Shown: positions 27,001 to 63,630 of the stretch, piece after piece | How positions within the stretch are numbered: position 1 is the stretch's first letter | Layout of the letters: every line of letters starts with the position of its first letter | Assembly: GCA_030549495.1 (NCBI GenBank) | Contig: JAUIRK010001034.1 | Location: 62,001 to 126,000, forward strand | Direction: 5' to 3' | From: Nectonema munidae | Lineage: Eukaryota; Nematomorpha; Nectonematoida; Nectonematidae | DNA: 64,000 nt | Notes under the pieces: model-generated | What the model saw: the letters and a program-made list of their open reading frames with translations, nothing else | What the model was told of the DNA's origin: nothing | The model's database searches: none | Position numbers and translations under genes: made by a program

Positions 27001-27023
27001 TGGAAAAGCACTACTGTTTGTAG
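5790..27023 (+). CDS. Wnt4: Wnt4-type secreted Wnt ligand (four exons, N-terminus not seen)
   Basis: Wnts are secreted, lipid-modified cysteine-rich ligands that act on Frizzled receptors. Exons 5790-6028, 8503-8774, 21874-22088 and 26771-27023 join in phase (1, 0, 2) with GT-AG borders and encode about 325 residues ending at TAG 27021-27023. The family signatures are present: [44 protein letters not shown] with the serine that is palmitoleoylated in Wnts (codon about 21919-21921), and the C-terminal cysteine cluster [13 protein letters not shown]. The blocks [15 protein letters not shown] and [11 protein letters not shown] are closest in memory to vertebrate and invertebrate Wnt4. Compared with the usual 350 or so residues, the signal peptide and first 30-50 residues are missing. 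The first visible exon needs a preceding exon ending in phase 2. Assignment to Wnt is certain; the Wnt4 subfamily call is strong but untested by phylogeny. Confidence 0.93.
6029..8502 (+). other. Wnt4 intron between exons 5790-6028 and 8503-8774
   Basis: 2.5 kb AT-rich intron, donor GTAGGT, acceptor TTTTTTTCCAG. Contains a short (AATT)n run at about 6868-6898 followed by a degenerate TAACTAGT/TTAGTTA stretch to about 6925. No coding or transposon signal recognised. Confidence 0.7.
8503..8774 (+). CDS. Wnt4: Wnt4 exon
   Basis: Acceptor TTTTTTTCCAG, donor GTAAGT at 8775. Reads [16 protein letters not shown], then [20 protein letters not shown] and CSDN, ending [11 protein letters not shown] in phase 0. 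These are the second conserved block of the Wnt N-terminal domain. Confidence 0.94.
8775..12540 (+). other. Wnt4 large intron, first part
   Basis: Start of a 13.1-kb intron. A hAT-like inverted-end motif, GGTTAAGAACCACTG, lies at 9152-9166 followed by AACTAAAC, which also occurs at 9007-9014; the left end cannot be recognised, so a full element is not claimed. A degenerate AACT-repeat patch lies at about 9508-9620. A patch with clearly more G+C and no long frame lies at about 9740-9970. The remainder is AT-rich with nothing recognised. Confidence 0.45.
9508..9620. repeat. Degenerate (AACT)n-type tetranucleotide tract
   Basis: Repeated TAACTAACTAATTAACT-like words interrupted by short unique spacers. 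Similar patches recur at about 13310-13370, 13432-13475, 14590-14690 and 15940-15980, all inside the same Wnt4 intron. Confidence 0.6.
12543..13270 (-). mobile_element. GC-richer coding-like relic, possibly a DNA transposon
   Basis: The minus strand has broken frames with a more balanced base composition than its surroundings. Fragments such as [20 protein letters not shown] and [19 protein letters not shown] recall the HTH/DDE junction of Tc1/mariner transposases, but no catalytic triad or terminal repeat could be fixed. Family is therefore open; an old retrocopy of a host gene is the alternative. Confidence 0.3.
13310..16290. other. Wnt4 intron, AT-rich with AACT-repeat patches
   Basis: Contains the AACT-type patches at about 13310-13370, 13432-13475, 14590-14690 and 15940-15980. 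No gene or transposon core recognised. Confidence 0.45.
16291..17100 (-). mobile_element. Pogo/Tigger-like transposon 3' part
   Basis: A CAG-starting end preceded by TA (16289-16293) fits a pogo terminus with TA target duplication. Inside it, 16301-16357 forms an imperfect hairpin (TTTACGACGATCTC against GAGAGTGGTCGTAAA). On the minus strand, 16620-17040 gives broken frames ending with [18 protein letters not shown] and later [18 protein letters not shown], resembling the end of the DDE domain and the acidic tail of Tigger/jerky transposases. The HTH half and the other terminus are not found. Old, broken copy. Confidence 0.5.
17130..19760. other. Wnt4 intron, no recognised content
   Basis: Several short overlapping frames at 17317-17622 and 19130-19393 exist on both strands, but none resembles a known protein and none has convincing splice borders. 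Otherwise AT-rich unique sequence. Confidence 0.4.
19770..20196. mobile_element. Non-autonomous hAT element (MITE), complete
   Basis: 427-bp element with perfect 15-bp inverted ends CAGTGGTTCCCAACC (19770-19784) and GGTTGGGAACCACTG (20182-20196). It is flanked by a perfect 8-bp target duplication CTCTATCA at 19762-19769 and 20197-20204. No coding capacity. Inverted ends and 8-bp duplication are diagnostic of the hAT superfamily. The perfect duplication suggests a fairly recent insertion. The GGGGTCC words just inside both ends extend the terminal symmetry. Confidence 0.92.
20485..21280 (+). repeat. Dispersed degenerate units of the 150-bp satellite
   Basis: Three degraded copies of the unit arrayed at 54420-56540 are recognisable at about 20485-20568, 21075-21150 and 21205-21280. 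Shared words are TTTTTTGACAGATTTGATT, an ATGAAAATCAC-like box and AATTCAGCAT followed by a GGTATA-like box. They are interrupted by a SINE and unrelated sequence. Confidence 0.55.
20714..20873 (-). mobile_element. tRNA-derived SINE (second head type)
   Basis: Read on the minus strand, the head GTGGCTGCGAGGGTAAACGG resembles a tRNA box A region and AGTTCCGGGTCTAAGCC a degenerate box B. The 3' tail (GATGAAAATACC, then ACCTTTAACCTTTA) matches the tail of the SINEs at 25566, 32194 and 45826, although the head differs. Inserted among the satellite-like units in the Wnt4 intron. Confidence 0.55.
21281..21873 (+). other. Wnt4 intron end
   Basis: AT-rich sequence leading to the acceptor GATCTTTCTTTAG at 21861-21873. 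Nothing else recognised. Confidence 0.5.
21874..22088 (+). CDS. Wnt4: Wnt4 exon with palmitoleoylation site
   Basis: Acceptor TTTCTTTAG, donor GTATGA at 22089. Starts in phase 0 with [19 protein letters not shown], holding the lipid-accepting serine, then [20 protein letters not shown] and FNGATEV. Ends two bases into a codon, completed by the first base at 26771. Confidence 0.95.
22260..24300 (+). mobile_element. Broken hAT transposon (SCAND3/ZBED5-type transposase)
   Basis: Starts at a hAT-like end CAGCGGGGTTCTTAACCCTG (22260). From 22509 a transposase of the family behind vertebrate SCAND3/ZBED5 genes can be followed through broken frames: a BED zinc finger start ([16 protein letters not shown]), the [15 protein letters not shown] block near 22750, the first acidic block (LDES, about 22858), [15 protein letters not shown], the [12 protein letters not shown] block, [35 protein letters not shown], and the C-terminal dimerisation piece [20 protein letters not shown] ending near 24056. 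At least ten stops or frame changes break it. The right terminus is not clear; GGTTCGCGAGTG at about 24248 may be its inner part. No target duplication was confirmed. It lies in the last Wnt4 intron. Confidence 0.85.
24471..24819. mobile_element. Inverted-repeat miniature element with CTCGAGAA motifs
   Basis: Ends ACTAGAACTTCTG (24471-24483) and CAGAAGCTCTAGT (24807-24819) are inverted with one mismatch, and the symmetry continues inward through ATTTCTCGAT-like words. Internally TTCTCGAGAA and CTCAAGAATCGAGAA words recur near both ends. No target duplication could be fixed, so superfamily is unknown. Confidence 0.5.
25320..25497 (+). pseudogene. Unrecognised coding-like relic, first part
   Basis: One + frame reads [20 protein letters not shown] followed by [20 protein letters not shown] and ends at a stop near 25500. 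Composition is protein-like and unlike the surrounding AT-driven frames, but no family is recognised and no splice sites are evident. It may belong with the coding-like pieces at 25827-26036 and 26526-26600, which would make one relic cut by the SINE at 25566-25720. Confidence 0.25.
25566..25720 (+). mobile_element. tRNA-derived SINE
   Basis: Head GGGGCTGAGTAAGTTTGG with a box A-like segment, then a perfect box B GGTTCGATCCC (25617-25627), followed by a body ending ATGAAAACACCCGTGGTAC and a TTTACCTTTACTTTA tail. Near-identical copies lie at 32194-32340 (+) and 45826-45970 (-). Confidence 0.85.
25827..26600 (+). pseudogene. Unrecognised coding-like relic, later parts
   Basis: The frame at 25827-26036 contains [20 protein letters not shown] and [11 protein letters not shown], then a stop. 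Near 26526-26600 a second piece reads [20 protein letters not shown]. Both look like former protein sequence. The last piece faintly recalls the linker after a LINE endonuclease. No firm identification. Confidence 0.25.
26771..27023 (+). CDS. Wnt4: Wnt4 terminal exon
   Basis: Acceptor TTTTATTTTATTGATAG; the first base completes an AAA lysine, giving [18 protein letters not shown]. Contains [26 protein letters not shown] and the C-terminal [16 protein letters not shown] cluster that forms the Wnt C-terminal hand; stop TAG at 27021-27023. The in-frame sequence upstream of 26771 (from 26742) is intron. Confidence 0.94.
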
Positions 27024-27310
27024 AATTTGCGAAAGAAAGCAATGAAGATTCGTGTGTCAACATTTCCCAAATCACTGCTAGAGGCGAAAGTGGGGGACAA
27101 TTCCTCTGATAATAAATTATTATTATTATTATTATAAAATGATAACTGTCATAATCTTTTTTTAAATTTTGTCGCAAAAATATTTATTTTTACGTATAAC
27201 ACCCTTGATTCCAGGGGCACCCCAACAGAAATGTCTTTTGCCTTCAACTAAGAAGAGATGTGATTTCTTCAAAATCGTGTTTTGAATTTTCAATAAAAGT
27301 TTTTTTCATA
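27024..27310 (+). terminator. Wnt4: Wnt4 3' UTR with polyadenylation signals
   Basis: After the stop, candidate AATAAA signals occur at 27111-27116 and 27292-27297, the first overlapping an (ATT)n run at about 27118-27137. Which one is used cannot be told from sequence. Confidence 0.5.
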
Positions 27311-27744
27311 TTTTCTGTACATGAAATGAAATGGATTTTAGAAGGGGCACAGCGAATCCGAGTTGTGAGAAGTGTTTTCTCCCTGATGCGAGAATCAGCA
27401 AAGTATCACACTAACACGCATAACCACAGTCGTGCTCACTCAATCCTTTCAGGCGCCGCAATTATCATTCAAATTTTGAAGATCAAATAATATGATATTG
27501 TTGACGCAGAATGGGTCCTGGCTCCCATTTTTTAATTGTTAATTTATCAAAAAAATTATGTCTACATCTAGCGATTTAAATCCTATTTGTAAATTCTAAA
27601 TTTAACTCTTCTCTATCTATCTATCGCTCTATCTATGTCTTCATAACATAGCAGGAAGTAACATTCAAAGTGTTGTTTAGGCAAGTTTGAATTTTGTTAT
27701 ATTATATTTTTCTTTGCATATACTTCAACAAGTCTGATCATAAA
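27310..27744. other. Intergenic, with short TCTA microsatellite
   Basis: Contains an imperfect (TCTA)n run at about 27610-27638 and otherwise nothing recognised. The left terminus of the Tigger element downstream should lie here but is not visible. Confidence 0.4.
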
Positions 27745-29296
27745 ATGCTATCACGTAAGCGAAAGGCAAAGTCAGTGTCGTCGATCGGTTATATCGTGTA
27801 GTGGCAAAGGCAAGGCAAGTCTATCTACAGATCTAAACATTTCAGAAGCAACTCTTCATGGATGGCTGAAGGATGAAGTCAAGTTGCGGGTTAGTTTCGC
27901 CGAGGCACTGCAAGAGATCCCAACGCAAACTTGAGCACACAGCAAAGCATCCTCAGCCGAAGAAGGCAACAATCGACTGGTTCAACCAAGAGGGATTGGA
28001 TCGCAACACCCTGTCGGGTCCGCTTCTACAAGGTAGTCAAGAGCTTCAATGAAATGATTCACGGAACGGGAGCTGTTGGGTTTGAGTGAAGCAAGAGATG
28101 GATACGAAACTTCAAAAGCTCACATGGCATCCATGAAATAAATAAATAAATAGGGCGTCAAAGAGTACCTGCCGATCCTGAAGAAAATCATAGAAGCTGG
28201 CGACTACATACTGAAAGAGATCTAAAACGCAGACTAAACCGGATTTACAAGATGCTTCCGGTCATAATCCTGTCCAAGAGAGGTGATCAGCAAAAGACCC
28301 TAGGCTGCAAACAAGCCAAGAACCGAATGGCGATCCTGCAATTCGCCAACAGCACAGGAAGACACGCTACTGCTCCTCGTCATTGGCAAGTTTGTAAAGA
28401 GTAGATGCGTTCTATATTTGTTGTTTATAATCACAGGACCAACGCAGGGCTGATGTCGTCTATATTTGTGGATTGATTTCATAGCCAATTCGTTCCTGCC
28501 ATCCGTGACCAGCTGGAGAAGAAGCGTCTAATCTAGTGGCCAAGAACACCACATCCAAGATCCAGCCGATGGACATGGGCAACATCATAGCAAACACTTA
28601 ACGGCTCTATTGGCGATATCTGTTCAAGCTCGTCACAGCCAGAGGCAAACTCAGTCTTCCTTAATACCTTAAGCCTCTGAAGAAGCAATCTACATGTCAA
28701 GAAAGTGTATTCATCTGTATCTCAAGGGAGTGTATTCATCACTGTTGGCAGAAGGTGCTAAAGGAAATGAATGTGATTATGGCTGCAAGCCACGACGACA
28801 GCGACGAAGAACTTTACACATAAACTCCTGCTGACGTCATCAAGAAGGAAAAACGTTGACAGCTTCAATGAAGCCGATGTTTGGTGACATCTCTACTGCC
28901 AATGCAGAAGAGTGGTTCTACACTACTACGGCTCACATGACAAAAAATAGATCCTATCAATGCAAAACAGACGCACTAGATGGGTCTTCTCTGGCTGGAA
29001 ACCTCATCAACACGAACATCAGCGCAGATCATTTATCTACGAAACATAATTGCGCAGACACACGCCCGGCCCCCGAGGCGTGCAAAAAGACGAAACTGAG
29101 GTACTTCTTCAGCAGCCACAGGGGTTAATCTGTGACTTTATTCAATAAATATATTCCCATTTCATTCCACACGTAGTAGGAAAACCACACCATGGTAAAA
29201 CATGCACGCTGGAATTCTAACTCGCGTTCTAGAACATGCATTATAACGCGCGTTCGGATCTTGGACCCCTCCATCCGTGTTATAAAGGATCTACTG
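27745..29296 (+). mobile_element. Broken Tigger/pogo transposon (jerky-like transposase)
   Basis: Begins with MLSRKRKAKSV and, in a neighbouring frame, LSTDLNISEATLHGWLKDEV, the CENP-B-type DNA-binding helix-turn-helix of pogo transposases. Further frames give HPQPKKATIDWFNQEGLDRN, then the DDE domain: NADQTGFYKMLPV (first catalytic aspartate) near 28235, KRGDQQKTLGCKQAKNR, the LQFANSTGRH block, and FVPAIRDQLEKK near 28490. Right end reads ATAAAGGATCTACTG to 29296, a Tigger-like inverted terminus. The left terminus is not found. Many stops and shifts make it non-functional. GC content is higher than its surroundings. Confidence 0.8.
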
Positions 29297-32193
29297 TGTA
29301 TTCATAGGGGCCGGTCAACTCGCCCATTAACAACTAACACCAAACCAATTTTACTGACTGCCTTAATTATTTTTTAATTAATTAGTTAGTTGGTTAATTA
29401 ATTTGATAGTTTTGGTTGCTTTACAAAGAAGCGAGTTTGGTTTTGGTGCGAGTTTGCTGTAACCCGTATTTAAGCTCCTTTTTCATCCTCTGCTCTATGT
29501 TTTCCTTTCCTGTATCGATATATTTGTTTAGAAGAAAAACAAAGTGGTTCTAAAATTTATTAACGTCCAATTTTTTGAGTAAATCTTTTAATGTTTTCTA
29601 CTTATTTATCCATTTTAATTTTTTTCATGACTTCTCAGCAAAATTTCCTTTACATTCACAATAATAGATTAACAAATAAATATTTACTACATAAAAATTT
29701 TAAAATCTGTAAATGTACAACATTATAATACAGAAATGTAAAGAAAATAGTTAAATCGGGTTTTGAGATGAACTAACCTTTAAAATCGCTGTGCATTTGA
29801 AACCAGTAAAAACAACCGCTAGATGATTTGATTCTAAGGGGATGCAAAATGCTTTTTGTCATGCTAAAAATTTGAGCTTGGGACAAAGTTTTAGCTTTCA
29901 TTTTCTCCTTCACTATCCTAACACTAGCGTTATTTCATCTCTAAATTCAATTTAAGAATTATTTTTTTCCTTATCACTCCTCTCCATTCTAAATTTCAGT
30001 AATGTGTGCTGCCCCTGTTGAAACGGTCTGAGCTAAAAAGATCAAAAACCCTCAAAGAAGCAGGTTACAGGATTTGCATCTTACTAACATTCTCAGAATA
30101 CAAAAAAGTAACATACAGGGATATTGGAAAATTTTAAAATAAAAGCCAGAATTATTCATTTTGTCTGAATAACGTTTTGTATTTTAATCCCTTCATAAAT
30201 TTTCCAGTAAGTGTACTTAAAATTTGTAATTGGCCCATGAAAAAAAAAGTTTGCACATCCCTACACTAAGTCTTACCCGAATCTAAGTAGAGTTGAATTT
30301 TGGGGTAATAATAATGAATTATTATACATTCCCATTTAAATATGATAACTCGCCCAAAAATAGATAAAGAATCCCATCTATTACAGAAGTGGATGGAATT
30401 ACAACTTTTCACTTTCACAAATGGCGATGCTAATATGTATAATCTGGTGTCAAGAAATTTGTTTTTAATCCTGGCAAGACCATTCCTGGCTTTTTACTTC
30501 ACGTTGTTTTTGAATGATAAAAATTGTCCAGAACAATATACCTAACCACCTTTAGTTTCGATATTTTACACGCTCAAAATAAGGTGTTGGTAATTGGCAC
30601 GAAAAGGACATATTTTCAATAACGTGGAAACACAAATTAAGCAAATAATCCTTGGGACCTAAAGATTCCATTCCTATACATATTTAAGCTATAAATCATA
30701 TACTTTAGGTATGAAACGATGTTAAAAATTGAAACTTTTTATCTCAATTTTTTTTTAAAATGACGAATTTTGCAGTTGTTTTTTGTAGCAGTCTCTTAGT
30801 TAGGTCCAACTATATCATGTCCCTATTTATCTATTTTGTTTGAGGCGTTCGAGAGTATGGAAGTAGATTAATTGCGATGTTGTCATTAATGCAACAGATC
30901 CGGCTCCTCCTTCTTCGTTAGGGAAACATTGTGGTTTTGTCCATAACCCTTTAATTCCAGTAGTTAAAAAACAAATAGTATCAAATATCGAAAAACTCAA
31001 TCTTTAATGATGCAAAATGTTCTTTTTTGTTAAAACAAGAAAGTTCGTTAGCACATTGGCAAAAAAATATTAAAAAAGCAAGCAAAATCAAAAATGAAAA
31101 TAGTATCGTGCAAAATTTTCGGTATACAAAGAGTGTTTTTAAAGGCAGCAAAGAAGTCATTTAAAAAAGTTAACCATGATTATACTCTCCTAGCTTGTTA
31201 AGAGTTATCTTGTGAACTGGCATTTCTGAGAGTTTTTTCTTTGCGTATGGTAAGAATCCGAATAGCACTTAATTTAATAACTCTCTCTATCTAGTTCTTG
31301 TAATTATTTTGGAATTTTAAAATAACTGTATTTTTGCAAAAAGTCAGAAGAAAATCCGTTTAAAAAACGTAATCAGAACTCGAAGTCATTTGTTACTCGA
31401 GTTTACCTTGGGCGTGGTCTATATTTGCATCGTTTCCCATAGGTAAACTGAAAAGTGAGGATCAAGAATAAATTATAATCATTTCTACCGCATTCCTGGT
31501 CATGCATATGTAATATGGTGGCGATAGAAACGTGATAGTTTAATAAAAATGCTCAATAAAGCTAGTTCGAGTGTACATTTCTTAATTTAGATGTTAGTAC
31601 TCTCTTCTTTTTTTATGTACAAAATTCTTCTTCAACCAAGATAAAGTAAATGATTTAGCTATTGGAGAATACTTGCATTCATTATATTTTTTGATGAATT
31701 CCCTCAATTTGTCTCTAAAAGAATTTTTCTTTTTTCTCTTTGTTCTGACTTTCGCATTCTTAAAAAGTAATTTATCTTAACAATCATATATCGATTAAAT
31801 ATAGTTTATACAAAGTTATTTTTTATTTTGAATACAAAATTCCGCACATATCTAACCTCAGATATTACTCTCTACTAAGATAACTAAAAAACCTAATAGA
31901 TTCGTTTATTTAGTTTTATTTTGCAAAAATGAAAATCAATAATTTTCTGTCTTCATATCATTTATTCCCAAATCTTCATTTTGTTGCCATGAACGTTGAT
32001 AGGATCGATAGGTCAATCGAGGATTTGTTTTATCATGCATTCCCTAAAAAAAATCGTAAAATGACACTTTGAGATAAGAATATCTATACGCGATAAACCG
32101 AAAATGCAAAAAAAATAGTTGTGTTTACAGCCAATAAAAACATGTTAAAAATATGTATGTATTTGGTGTTTTTAGCAAAGCATTTGTTATTTA
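29297..32193. other. AT-rich intergenic stretch
   Basis: Starts with a short AATTAGTTAGTTGGTTAATT run near 29370-29400. No protein-like frame, RNA gene or terminal repeat recognised in the rest. Confidence 0.45.
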
Positions 32194-32340
32194 GGGGCGT
32201 GAGTAAGGTTGGTTAGATACCCGCTTTCGATAACTCAGAGTCTTGGGTTCGATCCCGCATCAAGCCTCCTTTCTACATATTTCGGACAAGCGAAGCAATT
32301 GTGCCTTTTCAATGAAAATACCCCATGGTACCTTTACCTT
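32194..32340 (+). mobile_element. tRNA-derived SINE
   Basis: Same family as 25566-25720: GGGGCGTGAGTAAGGTTGG head, perfect box B GGTTCGATCCC (32246-32256), body ending ATGAAAATACCCCATGGTAC and a TTTACCTT tail. Confidence 0.85.
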
Positions 32341-34660
32341 CCAAAGAAACTATTTTTTAGACCATCTTTATGTCAGATTCTTCCGTTCATTTGAAAAACT
32401 TTCTGAAAGAACTTTTATAAGTGAAATAGAATGCACCTTAACTTCTGAAAGCTTTCTAGTTTGGATGATAACAAAGGATTTCAATTAAGATTTATTCAAA
32501 AGAAAACAAGATTACAAACAAAGATGAAAAGTTGATTGTTAAAAATGGTATCATTTGGAAAGTTGTGACGAGTTTTTCAAAAAAAAAAATGCAAAAATAT
32601 CTTACCTTTCTATCCTGATGCAACATTTAAATCAACATTTTTATATAATTCACCTTTATCAGTTTTGGTGTTATAATTTTAAAGTTTTGAGAGAAAGTTC
32701 AAGAGAATAATTCTCTTGAAGAAAAACGCATATTTTCTGGTTTGACAATATCAAGAGGTATTTCGGGAAGTGCTACTTTTTCTTTATATCTGTAGGATTC
32801 CAACTGAGAATTTAAATTTTTTCCAAAAACAATGTTAATAAATAGGTCTAAAGATATATTGCCTATCAAAATATTACGATTGATGAAGAATGACTACCTT
32901 GCAAAAAACATTTTAAATTCGTACAGTTTATGGCAAACAAAGTAGAAAAATATGGGGAAAACTTCTGTTAGCATGTGATGTTTTTTCCAAATACATATCG
33001 ATAGTCATCTTTATGAAGAAAAAGGTTAAGAAAAGCATGGCGATGTGTATCCCTCACTCATCATACGTTATTTAGAAGCGCATGAAACCGCTTTTTAACA
33101 GAGTACAGCGTAAATGCTGATAATTATGATTTGGCACAATCTCAATGAATAGAAAAGGAATCCCCAAAATGCTCAAAAATAATGAAGTTATTTATTCAAA
33201 CAAGATGATAGAAGCTGACACAAAGACAGATAACAAATACGGTTTAATAATGCAAAAAAGTCTGTATTATGATCACATTTCAACCAGTTTTGCGCGTGCC
33301 ATCAAATGCACAGATTTGAATGTGTACTTTCCTACAATCAGACAAAGTGTGGTGTTTTGACGCGAATTCATTTATTCAGTGAAAACAGTAACTAGAAGAT
33401 GACCTACAAATATTCTATATTTGTCTTTGATAAATGCTTCGATCTTGTACAAAGTAGCTATTAAAAGTAAAATTTCTCGTATGCGATTTATAACAAAAGT
33501 TTGTTAAGGAGTTGAAAAAAATAGTGAGGATATAAAAAATATAAATTAATTCACGTAAACAGAAAACAGTGCGAAAATAGAAGAACTGAATTGTGCAAAA
33601 ATTGTGGACAAGTAAATTTGTGGTTTGCATTAAATGTTTGAAATAAATTATGCTTTCTTTATTAGCTTAATCTTTCATCATATTTTATAATCAATATTAA
33701 ACTTACCTCTTATACTGCGTCAATTGATGCATTTATGCGTTCTTACAAAAATTCGCGTGTTCTCGTGTTAATGCTAAAAGATGGATAAGGAGAAAGAGAA
33801 AATAAACATTAGGAGCTAAAACTGTGCCAAGTTGAAATTATTAAGAGGGGCAAGGCATTACTCTTCTTGAGAAAAAAAACAATTTTTTCGCTCTCCTCCA
33901 CTCCGAACATTTCCTTCTAATCATGAGGTACTTATAAATGAAGAAGTATTTTGAAAAATCTCAAATTTTTTATTCTCTTTTAGGATATAAGAGAAAAAGG
34001 CTGAGAATCACTGATCTAAATCTTGGTAATGAATAAACTCGGATAAATCATAAAGAATATGTCAAAACAAAAATTCCATTTAAAGTTTCATGTAAAAGTC
34101 TAGCGTTATCATATGACAACATGAAAATAAAAATGATTTTATTCAAAGTTCATAAAAAATTGTGAAAAAATAAGTTTAAATATAAAAAAATAATTCGATT
34201 TTAGAAATAAGCACGGAAAATGAATATTTTGGAATGGGAATCAATTCAATAAGAATTGCCACAAGATTGCGAAATGCCAGACATTTTCTAGGATATAAAA
34301 ACGGTTGGAAAATCATTAAAGAACAAGAAAGTATATAAATTTTGGTAATTTTATTTATGGCTTCTATAATTTTTTAAACCTTATTTACCTTCATTTCTAC
34401 AGTGATGATTCCTTACAAATAACTTTCCTGCATATATAAATGGATTTAATGGAAAAGAGAGTTTGATCTAACGCTACACATTGCCTTGTGTGTATCAATA
34501 TTTAGTAGGGATTTATAGGAATAAAAAGTAGAAACGTTTGTGAGGTATATCGTTGTCGCGATAATTTATTTAAAATCAAATCAGTCACGCTAAAAGTGCG
34601 AAGAATATCACTCAACGCTGGGATGAAAAATGATGAAATAAAATGAATTAAAACACTCAC
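32341..34660. other. AT-rich stretch, no recognised gene
   Basis: Searched on the minus strand for a ZPR1 exon encoding the stretch after NDPSGNSYIL; none recognised. A hAT-like right-end motif GGCTGAGAATCACTG lies at about 33999-34013 without a visible partner. Confidence 0.4.
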
Positions 34661-60632
<25,972 letters not shown>

Positions 60633-62316
60633 CTAAAAACAGTAACAAAAAAGATGTAGGAAAATCTAAATAATTGTCGCATATGAGATGCTGATTGTAT
60701 CTTGAGTAAGCTTTTTCGCTTTGATACAAGTTTTCGAGTTCAAATTCATTATCAAACATTCCTAGCTCAATCTGATAAAAGAGATGCAATTGTGATGTCG
60801 CGATTAAAATATAGGTTAATTTTTTGTGTGAACGGAAATCATGAACAAAAGGTATCAAAACATAAGTAAAATGTTTGAGATAATTCTGTTTATGCAGAAA
60901 GAAAATCGGCAAAGTAAACGCAATCGGATGATCTCGAAATAATTTATGTTTAATAAAATACCATAAAGAGCGATCTGTAGAAAGACAAAAAAATTAGCTT
61001 ATTTTGGAGTAAGTAAATAAGTTTGAAATTTGGGATAATGTGAACTTACTTTCGTTATATTACATTCTTCCTCCTATTGTCAAACTTTGTCATCTTTTAG
61101 CTAAATGGCTCATGACTTTCCCTCAAAGTTGACACAATAAAAAACAAGTCAATATAGTAAAAGGTGTAAAGACTTTTAGGTAATAACTTTTGTAACATCG
61201 TCTCCCCGAATGAGGTATATCAAATCTTACATCTAGCAAAATATGAACAGAAAGTTAGACCTTGTCTCCCTGAATCAAAACATGAACATAGCAAACTATG
61301 GAATAGAAACCACTATAGTATAGGAATTTAAATTGACAAAAACAATTTGTTTACTCGCGTTCAACAGTACAGATTATGAGAATATGTGTATAATATATTT
61401 ATATAATTAAATCAGCATATAAATTATTACATTAAAAATTTCGATAGATGTAATTCGCGATTATAAAAAAATAACCTGAAATTCGAAAAGAGACAAATTA
61501 AGTCAACAATTATACAATAAATATTATTGATCAGAGGTCATTGAGAGGGTTTACATAAATCAGAGAGTAAATAAAAATTATCCTCGGATACATGTGTAAA
61601 AGTACTTTTTTAAACTTCTAATCATTAAAATACGTTATTTTATTTTTCATCAGGCATCAAAACTTTTTCGATTACTTAATGTCAAAATCTTAGTGCTAGA
61701 GAACTGTTTGAATTATGAACAGTAACTTAATTGAACTGTATAATCCTCTTCGTTAGAATTCAAATACATTTTATATTATATAAAAATTTAATACATCAAA
61801 TTTAAGCGTTAGGCTAAAAGTGCAATTACTAATTATTTTTTAACATGCAAGTTAAAAGCAATAAAAATGACGATTGTGCACCTATTTTTACCTTTTAAAA
61901 AAGTGCACGTTTTAGAGTGACCCAAAGTTAGTTCTTTAATACAATTATATATTTAAAGTACAAACATTTTCAAAACATTTAGGACAAACACTTTCTATGT
62001 TATTAAGAGAGTCAATTGAAGTAGTCTCCATTTAAAAACTGAATGAAAAAAAGTTTAAGATAAAAAAATTATACAAATCAAAAAGGTAGTAAGATTTAAC
62101 TTAATTTTAATTGTTATGTTATCAAAGCCAATCTCAAAGAATTTATATTAAATATGCGACAACTGATTATAATATACCAAAAGGGGCCGGGAGAACTGGG
62201 TTTCGAAAACAAAACAAAAAAACATTTTTTAATTAATTAAATTATTTAAGTGAAAATATTTACAATGTTAATCATAATAATACGTAAAGATTGATATTAC
62301 ACAATAAACTATAATA
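60633..62316. other. Upstream of the first identified ZPR1 exon
   Basis: The exon with the ZPR1 start codon and first CxxC should lie here or beyond the window. A minus-strand stretch at about 60700-60770 reads ELGMFDNEFELENL followed by GTATCA and faintly resembles the residues before the first finger, but it lacks the cysteines. A donor-like GTAAGT lies at about 61045-61050 (minus). Neither was accepted. Confidence 0.35.
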
Positions 62317-62967
62317 CAGCAAAACCTGGATAAGCCGGTATCTTTGAAAAGAGACATACTTCTAGATACGGTAAAAAAATTTTTTTTTTACTTTCTTATA
62401 CTTGATACTGTGTGTATTACCTGTCGCAAGCAATCCTTTGAGTTACAACTAACGACATCTTTTCATTAATGTTGAAGAAAAAACCTGCATTTTAAGATCA
62501 AAATTTTTTTTTCCAATTAAGTACAAATTTAAAATAGCCCTTTCTGTGTTTTTTTAAACCAACTTATTTTTTTTTAATTTCTTCAAATAATTTTTGAAAC
62601 TTTTCAATCTTTTTGGAAATAAAATTTTTATTTTTTAAAACATGAAAATACTTTTGATATGTTTGCTAAATTTTTTGATCTTTCTGGAAATAAAAAAATT
62701 TTTATTTATGATATTTAGTATTCTTTATGTTTTTTCCACCTTTAAATTATAAATTTGACATGAATAAGCTAGCTCAAGTATGAATCATTTCAAAAAATAT
62801 CAAAATTAGATTTAATTTTACTTAATTTTTACTAAATTTAAATGATTTTTCTTACTTATTTGCACTTACGGGTCATACATGTATGACGTAAACCAAAAAA
62901 TTTCAAATTTTTAACCCTTTCTCCTTATCTAAGTGCATCTAAAAATCTATACACTTCTGGTGTTAGT

Positions 62968-63112
62968 AACGGTACCATTATTTAATCAAGAAGGCCTAAT
63001 AAGACTACTTGTATCGATTTTTAAATAAATTGGTGTGAGGAAACGGAACTTGAATTCAAGTTCTTTGGTAGCAAGCCCATGACTTTAACGGATCTATCCA
63101 CGTTCCCAGTAT
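62968..63112 (-). mobile_element. Diverged tRNA-derived SINE
   Basis: Minus strand: head GGAACGTGGATAGATCCGTT, a box B-like GAATTCAAGTTCC, then CGATACAAGTAGTC and the tail CTTGATTAAATAATGGTACC, which resembles the tail of the SINEs at 25566, 32194 and 45826. Strongly diverged, nested inside the pogo-like element. Confidence 0.45.
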
Positions 63113-63630
63113 TAGATACTTTTAATTATATAATTTATGTCACTTAAATAATTATTATATATTTTTTTATTTTTGCTTTCAGATATATTTTTTGTTTTAT
63201 TATGCAACTAAATAAGGTTTTTATTTTAATATCCGGGGGTTATAAATTTCACAAACGAATTATTATAAAATGCCATTAAGCAAAGATATGATAGCTATAA
63301 CTTAAAAACTATTGGAAAAAACAAAACTCATTATTTTAAATAGTAATATAAGTTAACTTTTTTTTCATTGTTTTTAAAAACAATACAATTTCTTTCAATT
63401 CCTTATCGAATTATTGAAAGTAAAAATATTGTAAAAAGGCTACGTCGTGATAACTATCCTTTCCCACGCCCACGTCCCTTCTCCATCACAAAACATTTAA
63501 AATTTATATGCCCTCTCCATTTTTGGGTAAGTCAAATATGTATGACCCCTTATTTTTCTAACTTTATCTTTTACTTTTATTGATAAGATCAAATATAGTG
63601 AAAAAACTTGATTTTTTTCAGAATATAAAA
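63113..63630. other. Sequence between SINE and pogo-like coding part
   Basis: AT-rich; a 71-codon frame at 63368-63583 has no recognised similarity. Confidence 0.4.

Noticed and set aside
33999-34020. hAT right-end motif GGCTGAGAATCACTG
   Set aside because: No matching left end or target duplication found upstream.
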